From positions 174,130 through 238,129 of the forward strand of contig NZ_QPKI01000001.1 of NCBI RefSeq assembly GCF_003339685.1: a stretch of DNA of 64,000 nucleotides, read 5' to 3'. The notes under the pieces were generated by a model. That model did not search any database and had not been told where the DNA came from. It worked only from the letters and a program-made list of their open reading frames with translations. The translations under genes were made by a program, and so were the position numbers. Source of the DNA: Halomonas sp. DQ26W (lineage in GTDB: Bacteria; Pseudomonadota; Gammaproteobacteria; Pseudomonadales; Halomonadaceae). This document shows positions 35,841-44,749 of the stretch, one piece after another (the stretch's first letter is position 1; the number at the start of each line of letters is the position of its first letter).

Positions 35841-36590
35841 TCAGCTCTCGCGCGAGCGCTTGTAGCCTGAGTCCTTACTGACAGAGCCCTCACTAACAGA
35901 GCAGGCCCAGCCGTCGGCCTCGGCCTTGAGCGCCCGCACCTGGGCCTCCATCCTGTCGCGCCGTGCCAAGCGAGGTGGCACCGGCTCGCCGAAGTAGAGC
36001 GCCACTCGGGCGCGGAAACGTCGGGGACACTTGGACAGGGCCCGCCCATCGCAGTGGGAAGTCCAAGACCCCCAAAGACCCGCCAGGCCCGCCGGAATAA
36101 CCGGCACCGGATCGCGCGCAAGGATCGTCTCCAGCCCGCGTCGAAAGGCGTGCATGTTGCCGTCCGGTGTCAGCCGACCTTCGGGAAACAGCATGACGAC
36201 TTCGCCGTTGCGAAGCGCCCGGCTGACCTCTTCCAGCGCCCGACGCACGCCGCCTGGATCATGCCGATCGGAGTCCACCGGAATCGCACCTACCAGACGG
36301 AACAGCCAGTTCAGCCTGGGGGAGTCGTAGATCGGCTTGTCCATTAGAAAGCGCAGCGGGCGAGGACTGGAACCTCCGACCACCAGCGCATCCATGAAGC
36401 TGACATGATTGCAGACCACCACCGCCGGACCCTTGGCCGGTATGAAGCGCCGCCCGCGAAAGCGCAAGCGATAGAGACAGTGAATCAGCAGATAGATCAG
36501 CCGACGAATGACCGGTCTTGGCGTGCGGGCGACACGCCAGGCACCCGCCGCCATCAAGGTGCCAAAGAGCCCGAGGAAGGCCAGTTTCAC
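35841..36590 (-). CDS. PlsC-type 1-acylglycerol-3-phosphate acyltransferase family protein
   Basis: 249 residues with an N-terminal hydrophobic segment and the acyltransferase motifs: NHVSFMDALV (HX4D catalytic), VDSDRHDPGG, VMLFPEGRLTPDG (FPEG, phosphate binding) and VPVIPAGLAGLW. Transfers an acyl chain to a lysophospholipid or similar acceptor at the membrane; the acceptor is not certain. Downstream of, and overlapping by four bases, a TetR regulator gene. The extreme C-terminus (SVSEGSVSKDSG) is an imperfect duplication. Confidence 0.88.
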   Translation of the reverse strand: MKLAFLGLFGTLMAAGAWRVARTPRPVIRRLIYLLIHCLYRLRFRGRRFIPAKGPAVVVCNHVSFMDALVVGGSSPRPLRFLMDKPIYDSPRLNWLFRLVGAIPVDSDRHDPGGVRRALEEVSRALRNGEVVMLFPEGRLTPDGNMHAFRRGLETILARDPVPVIPAGLAGLWGSWTSHCDGRALSKCPRRFRARVALYFGEPVPPRLARRDRMEAQVRALKAEADGWACSVSEGSVSKDSGYKRSRES

Positions 36591-37204
36591 GTGATATTGG
36601 ACCTGTTCTTGAGACCTGCAAGAATGGTCACCAGCAGTTGGTCGAGCAGCTCACCGACTTCTAGCTGCTGCCCCTGCCAGTAACCCAGCCGCTCATTGAG
36701 GCCAAGCTGCACCAAGCCGTGAACACTGCCCCACAGGGTGCGCCCCAGCCGCCGCGCCTCCAGGTCTCCCAGTTCCGGCTGATATTCCTTGAGGCTCTCC
36801 TCGACCCGCAGGAACAGGGCTTCGATCATGTCGGATTGACGCTGGTCGAGCTCGCCCTCCTGGGCCAGCGGGTAATCGAACAGCAGCTGCCATCGATAGG
36901 GCTCACGCTGGGCGAACTGCCAGTAGGCGAGTGCCAAAGCGTTAAGCTGCCGCTCAGGAGAGGTGCCTTCGGTCAAGGGCTCGATCACCGTGCGCAGTCG
37001 CGCCAGGGTCTCGATGTTCACATGCTGCAACAGGTTGCCGAAACTGCCGTAAAGCTTGAGCAGCGTGCTTGGCGCACAACCGACCTCACGCGCCAGAGCG
37101 CGCAGTGACAGCGTATGCACGGGATTGCCCTGCAACCAGGCTTCGCTTGCCGCCATGACTTGGGCATGTAGCGCCTCGGGCGCATGCTGTCGGGGACGGG
37201 CCAT
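36587..37204 (-). CDS. TetR/AcrR family transcriptional regulator
   Basis: 205 residues. N-terminal helix-turn-helix HTLSLRALAREVGCAPSTLLKLYGSFGNLLQHVN; the C-terminal ligand domain contains YRWQLLFDYPLAQE and LWGSVHGLVQLGLNERLG, as in the WHG-type TetR group. Start 37204 (MARPRQHAPEALH); the frame upstream is not conserved. Translationally coupled (ATGA) to the PlsC-type gene, so it probably regulates membrane-lipid acylation or its own operon. Divergent from the SRAP-fold gene. Confidence 0.9.
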   Translation of the reverse strand: MARPRQHAPEALHAQVMAASEAWLQGNPVHTLSLRALAREVGCAPSTLLKLYGSFGNLLQHVNIETLARLRTVIEPLTEGTSPERQLNALALAYWQFAQREPYRWQLLFDYPLAQEGELDQRQSDMIEALFLRVEESLKEYQPELGDLEARRLGRTLWGSVHGLVQLGLNERLGYWQGQQLEVGELLDQLLVTILAGLKNRSNIT

Positions 37205-37372
37205 GAATTCCTCGCAAGGCGGTGGTCTGCTCGTGAGCATGGCGTAGAAGCTGCCATGCTTCGGGTGACTTAGGATAGCGCACATCGAACACTGTTTTCG
37301 ACCATTACACGTCAAGCCCTTTTCAGCCTCGCTCGACTTGGCTATCCTGACTGCCCGACTCGCGGAGATACC

Positions 37373-38056
37373 ATGGCCGGTCGATTGTTCATTCCCCCCC
37401 TCGATCTTGCTCGACTACTGCCGGACCTGTGCCATGACGCCCCACTGATCACCACGGCCAATCTGTCACCGCGACGGCCGGTATCCCACATTCGCCTTGA
37501 GGGCGGCACCATCCGCCTGTCGCCGGTCTTCTGGGGCCTGACACCCCCATGGTTGACCGTGCTCGACCACGCCCCCCACTGCGCGCGCGCCGAATCGCTG
37601 GAGTCGCGCCGCATGTTCCGTGAGGCATTCGCCGCACGACGCACCCTGGTCCCGGTGGGTGGCGTCTATGTCTGGAAGCCTCAACCGCGTTTCAAGCAGC
37701 CCTACCTGATCACCCGTGTCGACCGCGGCCCCATGATGCTGGCCGGCGTGTGGTGTCGTTACCATACCAGTCTCAGCGAACATGCCGATTCCATGGCCTT
37801 GATCACCGTGCCCGTAGATGGCCTCCTGGCGCCTCTCAGCGACAGGCTTCCTGCGGTGATCGCCGCCGAAGATAGCGCATACTGGCTCGACCCACAGACG
37901 CCACTCTCGACAGCCAAGGCCCTGCTTCGCCCCTCCCCAAGGGAACTGTTGGGCGCTTTTCCGGTATCTAGACGAGTGAACGATCCCAAGAACCAGGACC
38001 CAACCTGCGCGCATCCCACCGGGCCCATGCTGCGCTGGAGTGATCAGGAGATATGA
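37373..38056 (+). CDS. SRAP-fold (YedK/HMCES-like) protein lacking catalytic residues
   Basis: 227 residues aligning along the SRAP fold: LSPVFWGLTPPWL, ARAESLESRRMFREAFAARRTLVPVGGVYVWK, and FPVSRRVNDPKNQD match E. coli YedK segments. Active SRAP proteins begin MCGR, using Cys2 to crosslink abasic sites. Here the start is firm (GGAG before ATG) and reads MAGR, so Cys2 is Ala. The positions of Asn75, Glu105 and His160 are Cys70, Val100 and Ser156. It therefore keeps the fold but not the chemistry and may be a DNA-binding or structural derivative. Its stop overlaps the M16 peptidase start. Confidence 0.85.
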   Translation: MAGRLFIPPLDLARLLPDLCHDAPLITTANLSPRRPVSHIRLEGGTIRLSPVFWGLTPPWLTVLDHAPHCARAESLESRRMFREAFAARRTLVPVGGVYVWKPQPRFKQPYLITRVDRGPMMLAGVWCRYHTSLSEHADSMALITVPVDGLLAPLSDRLPAVIAAEDSAYWLDPQTPLSTAKALLRPSPRELLGAFPVSRRVNDPKNQDPTCAHPTGPMLRWSDQEI

Positions 38057-40926
38057 TGTCCAGTCTTGCTACCTACCACCAGGAACTACGACACCGGGCA
38101 GCTTCGCTGGCCGGACTGCTGCTGACGGGTGCGCTGTTGTCCACAACCGTCGCCGCCCAGCCTGCCGAGCAGAGCCCCGACACCGAGGCCACCGACGTCG
38201 TCACTCCCCAGGTCAGCCCTCACGACACGCGGGGCTACCGGGTATTGTCGCTGAAAAACGGTCTCTCCGCCCTGCTGGTGAGCGACCCCGACGCAGACCG
38301 CGCGGCCGCTTCGATGAATGTGGGCGTAGGCAGCACCCAGGACCCGGACGACCTGGCCGGGCTGGCCCACTTTCTGGAGCACATGCTGTTCCTCGGCACC
38401 GAACCCTTTCCCGAAGCGGATGCCTACCAGGGCTATCTGCGCCGCCATGGCGGGAGCCACAACGCCTTCACCGCATCCCAGGACACCAACTACTTCTTCG
38501 AAATCGAGCCCGAGGCCCTGACCGGCGCATTGGATCGTTTCAGCCAATTCTTCCTGACACCGCTGTTCAATCCCGACCAGTTGGAGAGCGAGCGCAATAT
38601 CGTACACTCGGAATACATGGCACGCATCCGCGACGATGGGCGACGCGCAATCGATGTGCTCAACCAGGTGCTCAACCCTGACAACCCTAGCGTCAGGTTC
38701 TCCGTCGGCAGCCGCGAGACACTCGACCCGCCCGAGGGAGAGGCCACGCTGCGCCAACGGGTGATCGACTTCTACGAACGCTACTACGACGCCAACGTCA
38801 TGCACCTGGCCCTGGTCGCACCGCTCTCGCTGGATGAACTGGAGACCATGGTCATTGAGCGCTTCGCCGATATCGCCGACCGGGGGCTGGAGCGCCCGGT
38901 GATCGAGGAGTCGCTGGTCCTGGAAGAGGGTCTGCCCCGGCGGCTGGAAATGCAGTCGGTCAGGGACAGCCACCATGTCCGCTTCATGTTCCCGGTGCCC
39001 GATCCGACTCAGTACTACGAGCACAAGCCCGCCGACTATCTTGGCCACCTGCTGGGCCACGAGGGAGAGGGCAGCCTGCTGGCGGTGCTGCGCGATGCCG
39101 GGCTGGCCGATGGACTCTCCGCCGGAGTTGGTCGCAGCGATGAGCGCGACGCCCTGTTCACCGTCAGCATCAGCCTGACGCCTGGCGGCGCCGAGCGGCT
39201 CGACGAAATCGAGGCAACTTTGTTTGCCGCCATCGACCAGATACGTGACTCAGGCCTCGATGCGTGGCGTTACGACGAGCAGGCACGACTGGCCGAACAG
39301 CAGTTCCGTTTTCAGCAGCATGGCTCGCCGCTGCAGGGCGCCATGCGACTGGCCATGAACCTGGCCCGCTTCCCCGTGGAAGATGTGCAGTATGCTGCCT
39401 ACCGAATGGACGGCTTCGACCGCGAGTTGGTCGAGCGCTATCTCGACGAGCTACGCCCCGACCGGCTGCTGCGTCTCTACAGTGCACCCGATGTCGAAGG
39501 GGAACAGACCTCGCCCTGGTTCAATGCACCCTGGCGTGAGGTCAGCGACACCAGCCCGACGGCGGTGGAGGCTCTGGCTGGATTGGCCCTGCCTGAGCCC
39601 AACCCATTCATCGCCGAAGACCTGACGCTGCTCGTCGAACAGCACGAACATCCCTCTAAACTGCTGGACGAGCCGAGCCTCGCCCTCTGGCACATGGCCG
39701 ACGCCACGTTCAACACCCCTAAGGCGGAGTGGCGCATCAGCCTGCAGCATCCGGATGCCGACTCGGGTCCGCGGCAAGCGGCCCTGGCACATCTGCTGGC
39801 AGGTTGGCTGGACGACAGCCTCAACGAGGATTTCTATGCGGCACGCCTGGCCGGCCACCATGCCGAGGCCTATGCTCATGCCCGCGGCATCACCCTCTCC
39901 TTTTCTGGTTGGCGCGACCGCCAGGAACGCGTCATGCAGCGTACCCTCACGCAGCTCCAGCAGGGAGAGATCAACGAATCCAGCTTCGAGCGTGCGCTCT
40001 ATCGTCTTCAGCGGGAGTGGCGCAACGCCCCCCAGGCTGCTCTCTTCCGCCAGGCCCAGCGCACGCTGACCGAGGCCCTGATACGCCCCCAGTGGCCCAC
40101 CGATGACCTGCTGGAAGCCAGCCGGGAGCTTGATCTCCAGACATTGCGCGACTTTCGTGACACCTTCCTCTCCGACCTGTACATGGAAGCCTTGGTTGTG
40201 GGCAACCTCGACCAGGAGCTGGCCACACGTGAGGGGCGCCAGATCGCCGAGCTGCTGCAGCCGCGTGCAGCGAAGGAGACAATTCCCGACCTGGCACCGC
40301 TGCGCATCGCGGCGGGTCTGCCGACGCTGCATCCGGTGACCTCACGCGAGGAGTCGCTGGTACTGCGTTACCTGCAGGGCAGCGACCGCTCGCTCGAGAG
40401 CCAGGCGCAACTCGCCGTGCTCGGCCAGCTGATCGACACACCCTTCTTTCAGCGTCTGCGCACCGAGGAGCAACTCGGCTACGTCGTCAGTGCCGGCTAC
40501 TCGCCGCTGCTCGACGCACCCGGACTTAGCCTGCTGGTGCAGTCGCCGGACACCCCCAGCGACGCGATCCTGGAACATATCGACGCCTTCCTGGAGGCCT
40601 TCGGGGAGCGGCTGGGCACACTGGAAGAAGACGGCCTCACGGCATACCGACAGGCGGTCCACGACAACCTGCTGCAGCGCGATACCAGTCTCTCCGGGCG
40701 GACCAACCGGCTCTGGCGCGCGCTCTCCTATGGCGATACCGACTTCGACCGGCGCGAGCGCCTCGCCGCACGAGTACTCAATGTCAGCGCCGACGATTTG
40801 CGCCGGGCCTGGCCCGAAGTGCGTGAATCTGCAACCGTCACCATCAGCTACGATCCAGGCGACGAAGCCAGCGACGTGGCCGACCTGACACGACACCTGG
40901 AGCCCATGCCCGAGGCCGACGACTGA
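38053..40926 (+). CDS. M16-family zinc metallopeptidase (pitrilysin/insulysin type), secreted
   Basis: 957 residues with an N-terminal signal-like segment (AASLAGLLLTGALLSTTVAAQ) and an inverted zinc motif HFLEHMLFLGTEPF, with the distal Glu in the ESERNIVHSEYMARI region. Followed by the inactive M16 C-terminal half (RLRTEEQLGYVVSAGYSP, YQAV-like helix). Resembles periplasmic protease III (Ptr) and would degrade small polypeptides. Two adjacent ATGs: 38053 overlaps the previous stop, 38056 has better spacing to AGGAG. Confidence 0.92.
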   Translation: MMSSLATYHQELRHRAASLAGLLLTGALLSTTVAAQPAEQSPDTEATDVVTPQVSPHDTRGYRVLSLKNGLSALLVSDPDADRAAASMNVGVGSTQDPDDLAGLAHFLEHMLFLGTEPFPEADAYQGYLRRHGGSHNAFTASQDTNYFFEIEPEALTGALDRFSQFFLTPLFNPDQLESERNIVHSEYMARIRDDGRRAIDVLNQVLNPDNPSVRFSVGSRETLDPPEGEATLRQRVIDFYERYYDANVMHLALVAPLSLDELETMVIERFADIADRGLERPVIEESLVLEEGLPRRLEMQSVRDSHHVRFMFPVPDPTQYYEHKPADYLGHLLGHEGEGSLLAVLRDAGLADGLSAGVGRSDERDALFTVSISLTPGGAERLDEIEATLFAAIDQIRDSGLDAWRYDEQARLAEQQFRFQQHGSPLQGAMRLAMNLARFPVEDVQYAAYRMDGFDRELVERYLDELRPDRLLRLYSAPDVEGEQTSPWFNAPWREVSDTSPTAVEALAGLALPEPNPFIAEDLTLLVEQHEHPSKLLDEPSLALWHMADATFNTPKAEWRISLQHPDADSGPRQAALAHLLAGWLDDSLNEDFYAARLAGHHAEAYAHARGITLSFSGWRDRQERVMQRTLTQLQQGEINESSFERALYRLQREWRNAPQAALFRQAQRTLTEALIRPQWPTDDLLEASRELDLQTLRDFRDTFLSDLYMEALVVGNLDQELATREGRQIAELLQPRAAKETIPDLAPLRIAAGLPTLHPVTSREESLVLRYLQGSDRSLESQAQLAVLGQLIDTPFFQRLRTEEQLGYVVSAGYSPLLDAPGLSLLVQSPDTPSDAILEHIDAFLEAFGERLGTLEEDGLTAYRQAVHDNLLQRDTSLSGRTNRLWRALSYGDTDFDRRERLAARVLNVSADDLRRAWPEVRESATVTISYDPGDEASDVADLTRHLEPMPEADD

Positions 40927-40960
40927 CTGGCATTACCACGGTTTCTCACCATGCAAACCA

Positions 40961-40986
40961 CAGCGCCCGGCATTGGCCGGGCGCTG
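40961..40986. terminator. terminator between the M16 peptidase and sbcB
   Basis: CAGCGCCCGGC-ATTG-GCCGGGCGCTG: 11-bp perfect stem and tetraloop between convergent genes. Confidence 0.8.
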
Positions 40987-41007
40987 CTGTATCGAGTCGG
41001 GGGCGGT

Positions 41008-42498
41008 CTAGTCGAAGGCCTGCGGCGGCATCATAGCCTCCACATGCATCACCAACTCCTCCAGCACCTGGCGTTCGCGATCACTCAGCACCACCTGATT
41101 GAGCCGCTCTATCTCGCGAGCGAAGTCCTTCAGGGTGAATCCAGCCACCGCCGAGTCGTTCATGCGCTCCCAGCGGTAGGCTTCCCAGCGAACCAGCTCT
41201 TCACTGGACAGGGTGTCCGGATAGCTGCGAGCCCGGTAGCGAAACAGCATCTCCTCGAGCCGCGCGTCCTGAAAGGCAAAGCGTGCATCCACCAGATCCC
41301 AGGGCGCGGTATCACGAACGCGCTGCATCTGTTGGCGGTCGGCAGGCGAGAAGAACCCCCCGGAGTAGATCATCAGGTCCGGATCATGCGGCCCCTCGGG
41401 AGGGGGGGCGGCGAAGGCCTCCACGGCCTTGCTCGCCGCGTCGGCGCTGCCGGCCAGGCGCTTCCAGTGGGCGCGACAGGCGGCCAGATCCAGCCCCAGG
41501 CGCTCGACGATATCGCCATACTCCCTCTGCCGAGGACCTTCCACGTCCTTCAAGGCCGCGGCCGGCAGGATCACCGGGCTACGGTTTATGTGAATCACCT
41601 TGAGCGGGATACGCGCCTCGCCCTCGGCCAAGTCATCGTTACTGACGAAGATGCGCTGTCGAATCTGCTCGGCGCTCAGCGTCAGCAGAGGCTCTGGATC
41701 GACCGAGAGGTCGTAGACGATCACCCCATTGGAGTTGGTGGGGTGATCGGCGAGCGGTATCACCAGCGCGCTGCAGCCGCGGCTCGCCGGATAGCGGCGT
41801 GAGATATGCAATACCGGCTTGCGACCGGGCACGTCGAGACGACGTGCCACTTCACGCTTTTTGCGCAGCTCAAGCAGATGATCGAAGAGACGGGAATTGC
41901 AGCATCTGAGCCGTTTCGCCAGGGCAATGGTAGCGCGAACGTCGGCGACGGCGTCATGGGCGCCTTCGTGGGCGATCCCATTGGCAGCGGTCAGATCCTC
42001 GAGCCGGAAGCTGGGGCTACCATCCTCGCGACGCGGCCATTCGATACCAGTCGGGCGCAGGGCGTGGAAGGCACGCACCGCATCAATCAGATCCCACCGG
42101 GAGTTACCGTTCTGCCATTCCCGGGAGTAGGGATCGAGAAAGTTGCGGTAGAAGAGACAACGGCTGATTTCGTCATCGAAACGCAGGCTGTTGTAGCCCA
42201 AGGCACAGGTGCCGGGCTCGCTCATCAGCGCATGGATGCGGCCGGCGAATTCGGCTTCCGGCAGCCCGCGACGGCGTGCCTGCTGTGGAGTGATTCCGGT
42301 AATCAGGCAGGCCTGGGGGTGCGGCAGGTAATCATCGGCCGGCTTGCAGAACAGCTCGACGGGCTCGCCGATCTCGTTGAAGTCCGCGTCGGTGCGAATG
42401 GCGGCAAACTGCGAGGGTCGGTCGCGACGCGGGTCGGCGCCAAAGGTCTCGTAGTCGTGCCACAAGTAGGTCGTCGGGGCGGCATCGGGCTTCGCCAT
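41008..42498 (-). CDS. sbcB: exodeoxyribonuclease I
   Basis: 3'-5' single-strand DNA exonuclease of the DEDDh (DnaQ) class acting in recombination and mismatch repair. N-terminal exonuclease domain with TYLWHDYETFGADPRRDRP (DxE), SLRFDDEISRCLFYRNF and AHEGAHDAVADVRATIALA (HxxxxD). Then the SH3-like and C-terminal exonuclease-I domains ending EELVMHVEAMMPP. Start 42498 (MAKPDAAPTTYL, 496 residues) follows AGGAGACACC; the ATG at 42537 is less likely. Confidence 0.96.
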   Translation of the reverse strand: MAKPDAAPTTYLWHDYETFGADPRRDRPSQFAAIRTDADFNEIGEPVELFCKPADDYLPHPQACLITGITPQQARRRGLPEAEFAGRIHALMSEPGTCALGYNSLRFDDEISRCLFYRNFLDPYSREWQNGNSRWDLIDAVRAFHALRPTGIEWPRREDGSPSFRLEDLTAANGIAHEGAHDAVADVRATIALAKRLRCCNSRLFDHLLELRKKREVARRLDVPGRKPVLHISRRYPASRGCSALVIPLADHPTNSNGVIVYDLSVDPEPLLTLSAEQIRQRIFVSNDDLAEGEARIPLKVIHINRSPVILPAAALKDVEGPRQREYGDIVERLGLDLAACRAHWKRLAGSADAASKAVEAFAAPPPEGPHDPDLMIYSGGFFSPADRQQMQRVRDTAPWDLVDARFAFQDARLEEMLFRYRARSYPDTLSSEELVRWEAYRWERMNDSAVAGFTLKDFAREIERLNQVVLSDRERQVLEELVMHVEAMMPPQAFD

Positions 42499-42619
42499 GG
42501 GCGCGGTGTCTCCTGACTCTGCGTCGCTGAATGGCACAGCCTAGCATAGCCTTGCCGAGGCCTCAGCCCAGTGCCTCAACTCGGCTATTCAAAAACGATC
42601 GGGCCAATCAGCCCCTTGA

Positions 42620-42874
42620 CTAGGAACTGCGCGGCAGGGTGACGTTGAGCTCCAGCACCGAGCAGTTGTCCTCGCTGTCCAGGCTGATGTTGATGGCATC
42701 GTCATCCACCTGGACGTAGCGCCGAATCACTTCCAGCAGCTCCTTCTCCAGCATCGGCATGTAATCCGGCTGGCCGCGCTGGCTGCGCTGGTGGGCGACG
42801 ATGATCTGCAGCCGCTCCTTGGCGACCGACGCGGACTTCTTGCGTTCGCGCTTCAGGAATTCGAGCAACTTCAC
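42620..42874 (-). CDS. minE: cell division topological specificity factor MinE
   Basis: 84 residues. N-terminal membrane/MinD-binding segment [30 protein letters not shown] and C-terminal dimerisation domain [29 protein letters not shown]. Drives pole-to-pole oscillation of MinCD by stimulating MinD ATPase. ATGA overlap with minD. Confidence 0.97.
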   Translation of the reverse strand: MKLLEFLKRERKKSASVAKERLQIIVAHQRSQRGQPDYMPMLEKELLEVIRRYVQVDDDAINISLDSEDNCSVLELNVTLPRSS

Positions 42875-43689
42875 CGGCGACCTCCTCCGAACATGCGGCT
42901 CAACAGGCTCTTCTTTTGGTACTCGTGGAAGCGCAGCGGGACATCCTCGCCGAGCAAGCGGGCCACGGTATCGGTATAGGCCTGTCCCGCATCGCTGTTG
43001 TCGTCATGGGTGACCGGCACCCCCTGGTTGGAGGCACGCAGTACCGCTTCCGATTCCGGGATCAGGCCTAACAGGTCGATAGCCAGAATCTCGCGGATAT
43101 CGTCGAGGTTGAGCATGTCGCCATCGTCGACGCGAGCGGCATTGTAGCGAGTGATCAGCAGGTGCTCCTTGATCGGATCCTCGCCACGCTCGGCCCGGCG
43201 GGTCTTGGAGGCCAGCAGGCCCAGAATACGATCGGAGTCACGCACCGACGACACTTCGGGGTTGGTCACCACGATCGCTTCGTCGGCGTAATACATGGCC
43301 AACTGAGCACCCCGCTCGATGCCGGCGGGTGAATCGCAGAGGATATAGTCGAAATCCTTGCTCAGGGTCTCGAGTATCTTCTCCACGCCTTCTGAGGTCA
43401 GGGCGTCCTTGTCACGGGTCTGGGAGGCCGGCAGGATATGCAGGTTGTCGACGCGTTTGTCGCGGATAAGCGCCTGATTGAGGCCCGCCTCCCCCTGGAT
43501 GACGTTGACCAGGTCGTACACTACGCGACGCTCACAGCCCATGATCAGATCCAGGTTGCGCAGCCCCACGTCGAAATCGATGACGACAGTCTTGTTGCCT
43601 CGCAGGGCCAGGCCGGTGGCGATGGCCGCTGCACTGGTTGTCTTTCCGACCCCACCCTTGCCTGAGGTCACTACGATAATCTTGGCCAA
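42871..43689 (-). CDS. minD: septum site-determining ATPase MinD
   Basis: ParA-type membrane ATPase that recruits MinC. Deviant Walker [53 protein letters not shown] and a C-terminal amphipathic helix ([18 protein letters not shown]). Start is taken as TTG at 43689 ([10 protein letters not shown], 272 residues, as in homologues) with AGGG about nine bases upstream; the ATG at 43731 would add 14 unmatched residues. Confidence 0.97.
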   Translation of the reverse strand: MAKIIVVTSGKGGVGKTTSAAAIATGLALRGNKTVVIDFDVGLRNLDLIMGCERRVVYDLVNVIQGEAGLNQALIRDKRVDNLHILPASQTRDKDALTSEGVEKILETLSKDFDYILCDSPAGIERGAQLAMYYADEAIVVTNPEVSSVRDSDRILGLLASKTRRAERGEDPIKEHLLITRYNAARVDDGDMLNLDDIREILAIDLLGLIPESEAVLRASNQGVPVTHDDNSDAGQAYTDTVARLLGEDVPLRFHEYQKKSLLSRMFGGGRR

Positions 43690-43750
43690 GTTGTGTTTCC
43701 CTATGGATAACGGTGAAAAACGGAGCGTCAATGAGATACCGGCGTGCCAG

Positions 43751-44494
43751 TCAGGCGAGTGAGGTTATCCCCAACTGGGCATCGCAGAGCTTGACCTGGA
43801 CCGAAGTCCCCAGCAGTTGAGGATCGATATCCTCCATACGCTTGTAGTTGCCGGCGACCGACAGCAGTTCGGCGCGCAGTTCGCGACAGAAGATACCGGC
43901 CATGGTATCGCCATGAATACCGGCCAGGGCACGGCCGCGCAGAGCCCCATAGACATGCACGCTGCCCGCGGCCAGCACCTCGGCACCGGCATTGACGGCA
44001 CCGATCACCACCAGGTCGCCATCCGGAGCGGTAACCTGCTGCCCGGAGCGTACCGTGCCCCGGTAGATACGGCCGCCACTGGCCGTACTGGCCGGCTCCG
44101 GCGAAGGTTCTGCCACGGCGGGTGACGGTTCGACCGTGGACACGCCCTCAAGCGTGCGTGCACGGGCGCCGTCGTTGGGCGGAAACCAGCCCAAGCCCAG
44201 CGCCCAGGCCGACTGTTTGACCGGGTCGGGGCCACCACGCACCGCCACCGGTAGCAGTTTGTGTGCCCGGCAGACGGCACAGATGCGCTCCAGTGCCAGG
44301 TGAGGCTCATCGAGTTTCTCTACACTGAGAACCACGGGGGTATGCTGAAAGAAGGCAGGCGACTGGCTTAGCTTGCCGGAAAGCTGTTCTCGGATGCGTT
44401 CCGGATCTGCGCTGGCCAGTTCCATGACCGTCATCGGCAGCATGCCTCCCTTGAAGGTAAATGCCATGCTTGCCCTGTCCACTTTGAGGCTCAT
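43751..44494 (-). CDS. minC: septum site-determining protein MinC
   Basis: Inhibitor of FtsZ polymerisation. 247 residues: MinC_N (FTFKGGMLPMTVMELASADPERIREQL), a Pro/Glu-rich linker (about 115-150), and the beta-helical MinC_C (YRGTVRSGQQVTAPDGDLVVIGAVNAGAEVLAAGSVHVYGALRG), the MinD-binding face. First gene of minCDE, 61 bases before minD. Confidence 0.95.
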   Translation of the reverse strand: MSLKVDRASMAFTFKGGMLPMTVMELASADPERIREQLSGKLSQSPAFFQHTPVVLSVEKLDEPHLALERICAVCRAHKLLPVAVRGGPDPVKQSAWALGLGWFPPNDGARARTLEGVSTVEPSPAVAEPSPEPASTASGGRIYRGTVRSGQQVTAPDGDLVVIGAVNAGAEVLAAGSVHVYGALRGRALAGIHGDTMAGIFCRELRAELLSVAGNYKRMEDIDPQLLGTSVQVKLCDAQLGITSLA

Positions 44495-44749
44495 TGCCGG
44501 ACTCCACTCGGGTGTTGTCGGGTCGTGGGTCTAAAGCTAAGCGACTCCCTGCGACCCTGCAACTGATCATACGGCCAGCCGGGCTGGGATGACAGAGTCG
44601 TCGTTTGGTCACACTCGACAGGGCTCAGGCTTTTCCCAAGCCGCGGCGCGTGCTTAGATACATACATTAGACGAAAGATGCCGGCTCGATAGCAATAATT
44701 CGGCTCGCGCAGGCGCTGAGCCTTGCGCAATTCACGTTCAGGATGACCC

